A stretch of DNA of 64,000 bases from Branchiostoma floridae. Its lineage: Eukaryota > Chordata > Leptocardii > Amphioxiformes > Branchiostomatidae. Below, in pieces: positions 45,945 through 57,200 of the stretch. Both the position numbers and the translations under genes were made by a program. Under the pieces are notes generated by a model. It saw nothing but the letters and a program-made list of their open reading frames with translations. It was not told the DNA's origin and did not search any database. Location of the stretch: assembly GCF_000003815.2 (NCBI RefSeq), contig NC_049981.1:1039328-1103327 (forward strand), read 5' to 3'. Numbering within the stretch: position 1 is the first letter of the stretch; each line of letters opens with the position of its first letter.

Positions 45945-46172
45945 TTGATATATAATACACTGAAATCGACGCAGAAACGTCAGAAATATGATCAACCAAA
46001 GTTGATATGCGAAACTTTTTGTACCGAGAGTAGTATACAAGCTTCAAACGCTAATCGTGACGTCACTACACCGGAGTCCTCTAAGCACGCCAAGAGGATC
46101 ACGGGAGAGCCAAAGGGAAGGATGGTAAAAAAAGGCAGCCTAGACGAGAAATTTGGTGAGGTAGTAACGTAA
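45945..46172 (+). other. Possible exon of an unknown gene
   Basis: 75-codon open frame containing QKYDQPKLICETFC, then TTPESSKHAKR and KGSLDEKFGEVVT. Composition is more protein-like than surrounding AT-rich sequence, and it lies in the spacer part not shared with other intergenic regions. No recognised family; could be chance. Confidence 0.2.
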
Positions 46173-48884
46173 ATATGCCGGTGAGAGAGCTTCCATCCAG
46201 CTGCCACAAGACGGGAGCGTAAGGCTGCGAATGGGTATGTGCGTGGATTTAGGGTTATTTTGAATCTATTTTAAGTGCAGCATTTGTAGGCGTCGCCCGT
46301 GAAGGTAGTCGTCGATCAACAATTTTGCATTAGCAAAGATTAATATATAGAGGGCACTACTTCTACTGAGGGAAATATGACAATCTAATCCTGGCCAACA
46401 AAAATTATATGCCACACAACTTTCACTGACTAAAGTTTTAGTGCCTGAGCACATTAGATTGAACTCTTAAATTGACGTTTGTAAGTGAGATAACATTTAT
46501 CTATAATATTCAGTAATCAGTCAATGATGATAATTACATTAGTAACAGTAATTGTAATAGTGTAAGAGGCTCGTAGAAACAGACAAAAAAAGTATCGTAG
46601 TAGAGGCATATCTTGGGGTATCAAATAAATGGGATGTTAAATACAATTCCCTTAAAAACAACCTGATAAGTTAATAGAACCTAACGAAAACTGACAGAAA
46701 GCAAAGACAACAACAACTCATTTTCCAGAGACATCCACAAGGTTACAACAAAATATATACATTGGAAGAAGGTCAGAGCAGGGGCAGAGGTTAAAAAAAA
46801 GAAGATGAAATCTGGGTGATGCTGCATTTGACCTTGTGAAGACAGGGCTATCTTAAACCAACGTTGAGATCACACATGTTTCAAAAGCAAAACATCTTAT
46901 TGATGAAGGACAGGCAAGGTTGGGTTCGGTTTTCGTGACGCCAAGGACAAAAGATAGTGGCAACTCAGACGTCAAAACTACGACGTCCATTCATTGAAAT
47001 CTGGTAGATTTATAATTAACTGTGATTGTCCAGGGTACAAGCCAAGCAGTGTGTGTGCACATATCCTCCATCAGCCTTTGACTGCGGTGAACTTAAATCC
47101 CATGTAGCTTATCTATTGAAAAATGGCATATCGGAGTTGTCTTTTTGGAGTTGTCTTTTCGAGAAGAGCATTTATTTTTTCCATTTGATTATTCAAGCAA
47201 ACAAGAGGCACAAGTCGAAAGTATGAAAGTCTTATTGTGGCAGAGAAAGTAGCAGAGAAGGCTATTTTAGTGTTTCCTCATCAATTATGTAAATATTAAA
47301 TCCATTTGCATGATTTATGTCTAAAAATGTACACAATCACTAAGCTTCATAATGTTGAAAATACAAATTTCCCATCATTTACCACTGGGTTAACGACATT
47401 TGCTCATTAATGAGGTCGTCATTTGCATAATTGATATCTAACGACATTTCTCTCTTTCTCAGTTACATTTGTAACAAGTTTTAAAAAGTGTCACTCATGG
47501 AATGCAGTGGATTAATAAACTTTCCCCATTAGTTATGCGAGCTGGGTTTTAAAAACGTATTGTCATTTTGTTTCATTTGTCGGTCACTATGGTGTTTTTG
47601 CTGTGTTTTTTTTTCAAAGCTTAGCTAGGCATTAGCCCTTGTATGGAAATACGAGCAATTTTTATAAGTTTGCGATAACAAAGCGTGTTGTACACAGTAT
47701 AGCTTTAATTTTGATTAACGCAAAACAATGTGACAACCTTGATATAGCATAATGTGTTAATGACTTTTTACTTGCACTCTTTTTTATTACTTCGGCAAAC
47801 GAAAATGAGGAAACATTCTGCATTTTCCCGAAAATGCTGCTTTTCTAGCTTTCCTTTTACGTCAGCACATGAATTATTAATCAGGTAAGGTAAGGGTCGG
47901 ACCCATTTTTCTTCTCATATATTTTGTAAGAAAGAGTGCAGCGCTCTTACAAAGTTTACAGACATTGCTGATACTACCATTTTCCGATTTAGTTGTCATT
48001 CTACATTTTTGGGCCGGGTCAGAATGCACAACTAGTGGTATGTTACCAGACTGTCGAGCGAGTTCTGCGAGCTCGGAACAGCAAGATCGGGATTCCAACC
48101 CTCTCAACGTGATCCAACACCACTGGATCCCAGAACCACCAAACTACTTCAAGTAAAATGTTCTCTTCCTTTTGTTATATTATCATTTTTTGAAGAAACA
48201 AATGATGCTTGGATGTTTTGGACAGAAATGGTTCACACACAAAAATTGACAACCATACTGGCAAGTGGTATTCAGTGTTTGGGGATCACATTGGTTTATT
48301 TGATCGTTGACAATGTATCCTGGTTTAAAATTGTGTTTTGTTGTGTAAATTTATCTCTCTATATATGAAGGGTTTTGCAGTTGGCAACCATGGTTTACTT
48401 TAAGAAAATCTCGCTGGGATAATCAATTTAGAACAGTTGTGAAATGTGTCAGAAAAATACACAGAAAAGGAAGCCGAGTACTAATACGTAGCATATTGTT
48501 TATACAAGCTTGCTATATGATAGCGCCATTTTTCTTGCGTAAAAAGTCATGACCCTCCTAATTAGTCTACAAGTTGTTTTTATCGCCACAAATCTTCTCC
48601 GTGGCTCTTGTACACCATGGCCCTGCTGATCAAAAATACTTTATATTCCATACTTCCTCTCCAATAAATGCGATGTTGAGGATTTATTCTATACGAATCA
48701 TGTACGAGCAAATGCGGGTGGTGCCTGTTACGTATCCTGAATTTGGGATTTGCTGGATTCCGGAATAATTTGGATTCGTAAAAATATGACATGCGTATTT
48801 TTTCCAGATGCGGTACATAGAGAATTCTTTTGGCATCTTTCATATCCTTGCTGTGGAATACACTTAAACGTCTGTACATTTCTA

Positions 48885-49278
48885 TATCCTAACCAAACTC
48901 CAAAACTTAATACATCCGCATTCGGTCCCGAATATGCAGATGCGAAAGGGATTTTCCCGCATCTTAGCCGAATCCGAATCCCCCGTATTTGCCACGTATA
49001 CGCTTATATGAAATGCCGATTTTCCCGGATAGTAACTAAATCCGAAAGCGGCATACCTGTACCCCCAAATTTGCAACGTACACGCTTATACGAAATTCAA
49101 ATTTTTACGGATCCTAACCAAATCCGAAAGCTGTCTCCCTCGTGTTTGCAACATATACGCAGAATTCGTTTTTTTTTACGGATCCTAACCACATCCGAAG
49201 ACTATATTCCAATGTATTTTATACGCACACGCAGATACAAAATTGGGATTTTCGCTGAGTCCTAATCAAATCCGAAAG
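48885..49278. repeat. Minisatellite, unit ~72-80 bp
   Basis: Degenerate units centred on atcctaaccaaatccgaaag at about 48887, 49031, 49111, 49180 and 49258, running straight into the N gap. Confidence 0.75.
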
Positions 49279-49563
49279 NNNNNNNNNNNNNNNNNNNNNN
49301 NNNNNNNNNNNNNNNNNNNNNNNNNNNNNNNNNNNNNNNNNNNNNNNNNNNNNNNNNNNNNNNNNNNNNNNNNNNNNNNNNNNNNNNNNNNNNNNNNNNN
49401 NNNNNNNNNNNNNNNNNNNNNNNNNNNNNNNNNNNNNNNNNNNNNNNNNNNNNNNNNNNNNNNNNNNNNNNNNNNNNNNNNNNNNNNNNNNNNNNNNNNN
49501 NNNNNNNNNNNNNNNNNNNNNNNNNNNNNNNNNNNNNNNNNNNNNNNNNNNNNNNNNNNNNNN
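49279..49563. other. Assembly gap
   Basis: 285 N, starting inside the minisatellite, which probably caused it. Confidence 0.99.
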
Positions 49564-49779
49564 TCAAAAAACTTATTAGTTGGTGATACCCAAAACAGTA
49601 TTGATATGCTGCAGATGAATATATTTGGTACACCACCATATACACCACTAGCGTTTTAAATCTTGTTAGCTAAACATAGTGTATGACTATGCTCTACTAT
49701 GCTTCGCACTTGTTATTTTCTTGAACCGAAAGCATTGATGTTAGTTGATCATTTTCTACTCTGTCAAAAATACGGTCCA

Positions 49780-49885
49780 CTGTTTTTTTTTCAGGTCCGT
49801 TTTTTGGGACCGGTCCAACAATGAATTGTCATTGTGTGGTTTGTGTATAGACAAATCGCGTCACACGGAAATAAATAATCAAGAC
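49780..49885 (+). promoter_or_regulatory. Gene D 5' UTR with acceptor-like site
   Basis: tttttttttcag ends at 49794, then gtccgttttttgggaccggtcc, a clear match in reverse to the arm of the MITE at 18377-18809. Confidence 0.45.
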
Positions 49886-50639
49886 ATGGATACGGAGCAG
49901 GAATCCGAAGTCGTGGCACAAAACACAATTTTCAACGACCAAACCGACAGAGTCACTGAAGCATGCAAACAGCATGATGAATATGGAACCAGCCATTTTT
50001 ACGTGTTTGGCGACATGGAACCGTGCTCTGTTACATACACGTATACAGACGAAACAAATCGTGAAGTAGTAACATCTTCAGGAGATTCGGGACCTCCTCA
50101 GAGTTCAACGACTGATCCAAACGTGTCTGACGAACCTTTGGTCGAGTCGCATAACAGTAACTTTGTTGAGAATTGCCCTCCAGAGGACAATATTGATGTT
50201 CGCGATGACAATGGTCCAGGGATTCCCTCCAACATACCTAGAGGCAACGCTGGGGTACATCATCTTCAAAATCCTCCGGACGGTCTTCGTGCAAATCCGA
50301 TGTACGCTGCAAGCGGTCGTCAACAGGCAGAAAAAGGCACGACGGCGGACGGAACAGATCGTAAAGTAACATCTTTGGGAGTGTCTGGAGCTCCTCAGAG
50401 TACAACGACTGATCCAAACGTGTCGGACGAACATTTGGCCGAGTCGCAAAACGGTACCTTTGACGAGAATCGCCCTTCGGAGAACAATAGGAATGTCCGC
50501 GATGACAACGATCCCCGGATCCCACCTAACATACCTAAAGGCAACGCTGGTGTACATCATCTTCGGAATCCTCCGGATGCGGACGGTCTTCGTGCAAATC
50601 CGATGTATGCTGCAAGCGGTCGTCAACAGGCAGACAAAT
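49886..50639 (+). CDS. Gene D exon: cytoplasmic tail, duplicated
   Basis: 754 bp, donor gtaaga, ends in phase 1; 251 residues from [11 protein letters not shown] large internal duplication gives two units, each with [16 protein letters not shown] and GLRANPMY. At the junction (50336) the old donor context reads gcacgacgg, so former intron bases are now coding ([15 protein letters not shown]). Confidence 0.82.
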
Positions 50640-51209
50640 GTAAGACTACGCTATTATTTATGATGTCATGTGATGCTCTCAGTTTTCAGACGATATTTTC
50701 TGTTTTTTGTTTAGCGTTTTCTCTTAAGCATGCTGATCGGTGGTGAATGTAAGCGTGGATTGACTTAATACCCTTTGCCCTTTGGTAGAATACTGTCTCC
50801 TCTGTTTCCGACTCAGCGTTGTGTTTTGTACTTGATACAATATGGTGTCAGCACTGGCTAGTTCTATGTTAACAGTCTCTTTTACAAGTCTTGAACTTTC
50901 CCTCTTTCTCCAATGTAATAGGTTAGAAATTATAACAAGATTGAAAACTCTTTTGTTAGGCTCATAGACCATTTGGTAGAGGGGTTTGAGCTATCTTATT
51001 GTCTCATAAACCCATCCGTTACAACTGGTAGCAGGCAAATTGCCATCTGGTTAAACAGTTTATTTTACGAGTTAGTGTGTAGGCTGTTCTTTTTATGGAC
51101 GGAAACATCATGTTTTTGTTATGCTTACAGTTGCTACAACATTTAAATCTACCATGTTACATATCCAACACTTTTCTCAAGTAGAAAAGAAATTACGTAT
51201 ATCTTTAAA

Positions 51210-51259
<50 letters not shown>

Positions 51260-54200
51260 CAAAACTCACAATATGAACAATTCAGCATTAATATGACTGC
51301 ATGTTTTGCCAAGTAGCATGCATCCATAAGGGGAAAGGTTAACCATCTCTGATCCTTTCTTTTTTGTTTCTATTTCTAATCACTGTGTTTTGTCCTATCA
51401 CTGGCTTGGACTCCACAGGCTCCTGTTCTATCAAGCGGTGCCTCTGCATTATTGCCACTGTTGTCCTGCTAGGGTCGACTATTGCAGGAATTCTCATAGG
51501 GCTGTTCCATAACACACAGGGGCACAACATCCAAATGGTAATTATAAGACGTACGATTGTAAATAATTAACAACCATGAGTCAAAATATTTTTGCACAAC
51601 CAAAGTCAATTTCATACCTTTAGGATGATTTCAAACGCATTTAGTTAGGAGTTACAGCCTTGAAAAAGATGTGTAGGATATAGGACAGGGTGGGTTTGGG
51701 TCATTGATGCTTCAAAATTGTCTTTCTTCAGCACAATCATATCGAAGGCTCCAGTAACCGGACTCTGTTAAATGTTACGAAACCGATTATCATCATCAGC
51801 ACTTCGGCTGATGTACCTCGCTCCATTTTCCACAGCACTGATGGTAAGTATGAGTGTCTATTTGTCTTGATACTTTGCCTATAAAGGACCTGCTGTTCTG
51901 GACCAGTTATGCTAGCATGTAAGAAAAAAAAAAAAAAAAAAAAAGAAAAAAAAGGAGGAAAAAAGAAGAAGCCACGGGGATGGAGGCCGAGCTCTGGTAC
52001 CAGTTAGGGAAGTGTCAGGCTCAGGGGAGTTCTACACTGAGCCGCCCCCCCCACACCCACACACACACACACTCACACACACACACACACACATACACAG
52101 ACAGATAGAGAGAGAAACAGCTATGATTGATATTACAGGACCTCCTACCATTGTCATCTCTAATACGGACTACATTCATTTTGATATAACCCGATGAAGT
52201 TTCCAACTCCAGTATCCACACTGACGGCCTTATCGTGACTCACGTGCAACTTTGATATTTTAGGTGGTTTATAAAACTTTGTCTTAGAGTCTTTGAGAGC
52301 TCCGCTAGTGATATCCAATATGAACAAGCTCAAACCCATCCAGAAACCAAAAAATACGTAAATAGGAACACAGTGTACGTCTACGTCGATGAAGGTTAGA
52401 CATCTAGGCAATAAGATACACCAAAAAGCAGTTACTCATTTATGACAAGCAAATGGATATGATTTTGTAAACGGTAAAAAAATAGAGGTTTCTGAAATTA
52501 TATCCAGTTGCTTGAGTAACTGTATTTTGGCCAAACACACATTAATATGGACGACATCAATCGTTAAAGAACATGCCGTCGTTGCCAGCTCTGCTAGTAC
52601 CGACACACCCACTCTCCATATGACTGCTGTAAAGTATAATTGTCTGGATATTTTACCATTTATTTGATAAGAACGTTTAAGAACCGGGTTCCACGTCTAC
52701 TTCTGCTAGCACCGATTACTTTTTTTTACCACAGCACTGATGAATGTATTCCTCATGTGTAGTATGCATGTGATCACATACACAAATACTCAACATATAT
52801 CATTTGACGTGATATCTTAAATATAAAAAAAAATACGTTTTTACATCCAAAGCTGGTAGCACGTGCACCATCACTTACACCACAGTACTGAAGATAAGTA
52901 TATTTATCTAATCAAATTACAACCATACAGCAGGAAAATTCCAACCATACCACAAGTTAATTTCAACCATACCACGTAAATTTCACGCATGTGGGTTGTA
53001 ATTCTGTCTTTCCCGGCCATTTCTCCTGTCAAATCTTCAGATTGATTCATATCCTTACATTTGGCTGATAATGTCAGGCGTTAAAAAAAATTCTTTCCAC
53101 GTCTGCCTTTAAATGACTTTTTGTGGCCATTTTAGGCCCAACCTACATGTGGACACGAAATTTGCTGAAGGTGTGCCTCAATATTTGCTTCAAAGGCACC
53201 CAGATATCATTTTTGAAATATACAACTATAAGATAATTAATTGGGGGGTTGTGGATTTTATTTTTACTTCTAGTATCCCGCTACGTCCAAGCGTTTCATC
53301 ATATCATATACCGTATGGAAAAGCGACCGTTAATAGACTCGTAACATATGGTAGAAGCAATGGCTTGCTTGGTCAACCAATGAGAGAGTGCCATCACAAT
53401 TGGCCCTGCATGCCCAATCGACTGATTGCGCACGTGAACAGGTTACCGAGTTTTCTTTCCGCGGCCATTTTGTTATCAAAAACCGCTCTGATGTTACTTG
53501 GCTCAACATTGCCTCCATTTCCGTGGTAGTAGACGGTAGTGTTTTCAAAACAACTACAAGAAACAGCTCACATAACTACGACAATATGAAAATGAGAATG
53601 AAAATGAGTTTCATAATTGAAAGGAAGTTAGTCAAGACGTTAAAAACAGGGTCGGACTTTTTTCCAGAACACAGAAAAATGACAAAATATTAACCACAAG
53701 CTGAGCCACCGTGAATCGCACCTAGCGTGAAACCAAACACATATGTCTGCAACACAGCCTTCTTGCTGGAACTTATTTTGGTTGGTCGCAAAGTAAATCT
53801 GGTATGTTTGTTTCTGGATTGAATTCCGAAAACAAAATTCCTAATATGAGTTATCCTACTCGCTATAGGTCTTTTTCCTCATTGGACAAAGTTATAACTT
53901 GTACAGACTATAACCCAATCGTTTAGGAAACATAAATGTATGCGCCAGGAAGCATTGTCCAAATGGATTCACAATTTCCATTTTACACAGACGTAAATGA
54001 ATGTGCAAAGAAACCGTGCCAACATGGCCGCTGTGTGAACAAAAATGGCGGATACAACTACACTTGCCTCCCTGGATGGACTGGACAAAACTGTCAGCAA
54101 GGCGAGGACATTTGTCAAGAAATTCACGCGAATAGCCACTGCCTCTGATTTTCTCTTACATACAGCCCCCCATTTCTAAGATTAAAAATATTGAATACGT

Positions 54201-57200
54201 ATGATATCAATAAGTTGCAAATTAGTATATATAATCTCCCCGGTATTCGAAAATTTTCTAAACCCTAATTCACTTGTACACAACTATCATGCCAGGCAAA
54301 GAAATCAACTACATATTCCTCTCTTCCGCACATCATTAGCGCAGTCCTCCGTAACATACAGATGTGTCACAATATGGAACAACATTCAGCCAAATATACA
54401 TAAAACTTCTTCTTTTCTTAAAAGTACCCTGAAATCCCATCTCATAACCCACCCTAGCCCCTTGCAGTAGTCTCAGATAGTATCGTATGTCAAATTACCT
54501 TTCTATCATTATTATTTGATTATTCTTTGTATTATTATATTATCGTTATCCCATGTGTTACTTTGTTGACTATTATTTGTATTGTTTAGTATAGAGGAGA
54601 AAGGCTTAGTATAAGCCAATATTACGGTTTTCCCCTCCTCCTGCACCTGTACTGTTTTTATGTATTCTTTTTCTGTATTGATTCATGTATTTTGTGCAAA
54701 CAAATAAACAGACAATAATGATCATATACAAAGCATTTGTGGACTACTAGCCGGCCTGAAACTGGTTCGATGACTATATTATGGCAAGCATTGGCAAAAC
54801 GTATTCACAATTTCCATTTTACACAGACCTAAATGAATGTGCAAAGAAACCGTGCCAACATGGCCGCTGTGTGAACAAAGATGGCGGATACAACTGCACT
54901 TGCTTTTCTGGATGGACTGGGCAGAACTGTCAGCAAGGCGAGTACTTTTGTCAATAATGATCACACAGCATTTGTGGACTACTAGCGGGCCTGAAACTGG
55001 TTTAAGGCCAACATCAAGCCTCAACAGAACATAATGTACAATTTCTGTTTTTACACATATTTGAATGAATGTGTGATGCAACCGTGCAAACATGGACGCT
55101 GTGTGAACAAAGATGGTGGCTACAACTGCATTTGTCTTACCGGATGGACTGGGCAAAACTGTCAGCAAGGTGAGTTCTTTTTTTACACTCAAGATGATAA
55201 TCTAAATAGAATAATTTTTGAAATCGTTTCAAAAAGTAACGGTTAAAATCAAACAAGAAGAGGCCTTGATCGCTTGACTTTAACTTTAAACTGTAACTTT
55301 TTGCTAGCTGATGAATTCACACACGGGATTTATGGGATGTAATGCTGTACTCTCCAATCAGAGGTTAGGCTCCGGCTGTTTTTTAGTCGTTTTTATCGGG
55401 CTTTCTAGTTTGTATTGTAATTTGTATATCGACATACAATACAAAATAAAATGCCCGATAAAACGGCTTTCTAAAAAACGTTAAAAAAAGCAGCCTGGTC
55501 GCAGAGCCGTGGGGCCGCGTAGCACAGTGGTATTGTATTCGGCCCGTGATCGAGAGGTCGCCGGTTCGAATCCGCCTACCGTGTTGCCGGTCTTGTGCCC
55601 TTGGGAAAGGCACTTTACACGACTTTCCTCACTTTACTCAAGTGAAAAATGAGTCGTCCCTCGGATAGGACGTTAAATGGAGGTCCCGTGTATGGGGAGA
55701 GCCATACCCCATGCACGTTAAAGAACCCCCACACGTGCGATGGTGCGGTGTGCGTTGGTGCAAATCCTTCTGTCGGGAGTTGGTGATTCACTTCAAATCA
55801 CCCGGATGGAGGCCTGGCGAACCTCTGTCTCGTATCAGCCACATGGTGAATTACATCATTCACCCGGACGGGAGACCTGGCGCATCCCCGTCTTGTAATT
55901 AGCCTACGAAAGGGTATGTCACCCCGTAAGGGGCGGTATAACCCCGTCGTGTGTAGACATGTGCGAACATGTCTACATTTGATCACGTCGACCGATGATG
56001 ATGATGATGATGATGGTCGCAGAGCCTTACCTCTAGCTCTGCTCGGAGAGTAAGTGAAAATCTCATTTTCCGTTTACACAGACGTAAATGAGTGCACCAC
56101 TGAAGGGAATCCATGTCATCATGGGGTTTGTGCGAACAAAGATGGTGGATACATGTGCACCTGCAACAGTGGATGGACTGGACAGAACTGTCAGCAAGAT
56201 GAGCTAAGCACAGGTCTTAGATACAATTGATGTCTTAAAATGTCTGCGTGTATAATATCGTCCTTTTTCCTTCATGTGTTTCTTCACTATTTGTCCTAGC
56301 GTCTGTGTTCTGGCATTCGTCTGTTAAAAATATTTTTGGTGACAGAAATGTTTCCATTACCATACAGACGTAAATGAGTGCGCCCAAAACCCTTGTCCAA
56401 ACGGACAGTGTGTGAACAATGATGGTGGTGGTTATATCTGCACCTGCTCGCCTGGATGGACTGGGCAGAACTGTCAGCAAGGTGAGTTCTTTTATATAAA
56501 GCATGTTATTACTCTAGAAATCTCTTCGGAATCTGTATAGTACATTTTGTGTGAACAAAATATGCTTCTATACTGTTGGTCTACAGTCAATTTGGTGACG
56601 TCATTTCAAAGGAATTTCTGGCGCAATTCGACTTTTAAAACATAATGTCTGGATTCTAAGAACCAAGTTTATTAAAATGTTTCATTATCACACAGACGTG
56701 AATGAGTGCGCCAACAACCCTTGTACAAACGGACAGTGTATGAACAATGACGGTGGGTACAACTGCATCTGCTCACCTGGATGGACTGGACAGAACTGTC
56801 AGCAAGGTGAGTTCTTGACATAAAACATCTTATTACATAGAAATATGCATGGTGCATTTTGTGTCAACAAAATGTATTTCTCAGCCAAATATACATAAAA
56901 CTTCTTCTTTTCTTACGTTTAAAAGTGCCCTGAAATCCCAGAGGAGAAAGTCTTAGTATAAGCCAATATTACGGTTTTCCCCTCGTCCTGTATTCTTTTT
57001 CTGTATTGATTCATTATTTGTGAAAACAAATAAACAAACAATAATGATCATATACAAAGCATTTGTAGACTACTAGCCGGCCTGAAACTGGTTCGATGAC
57101 TATATTACTACTAGCCGGCAAAACGTATCATAATTTCCATTTTACACAGACTTAAATGAATGTGCAAAGAAACCGTGCCAACATGGCCGCTGTATGAACA

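Larger units (their letters stand above)
42168..49885. other. Intergenic C-D
   Basis: 42500-45000 is paralogous to the other two spacers. 45050-47000 has no clear partner in the window and holds one coding-looking stretch (45945-46172). 47570-48200 and 48560-49885 parallel the upstream regions of genes B and C. No promoter elements could be assigned. Confidence 0.55.

Noticed and set aside
48750-49265. 171-codon ORF upstream of gene D
   Set aside because: Lies in the minisatellite; repeated Arg-Ile-Arg-like blocks come from the repeat unit.
53113-53693. 138- and 101-codon plus-strand ORFs and an antisense ORF
   Set aside because: Three overlapping frames in an intron of gene D, no similarity to the array or to known motifs that I can see.
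55511-55583. A tRNA gene
   Set aside because: A and B boxes are present, but the sequence continues into a SINE body and tail with target duplications, and no clean cloverleaf with acceptor pairing was found.
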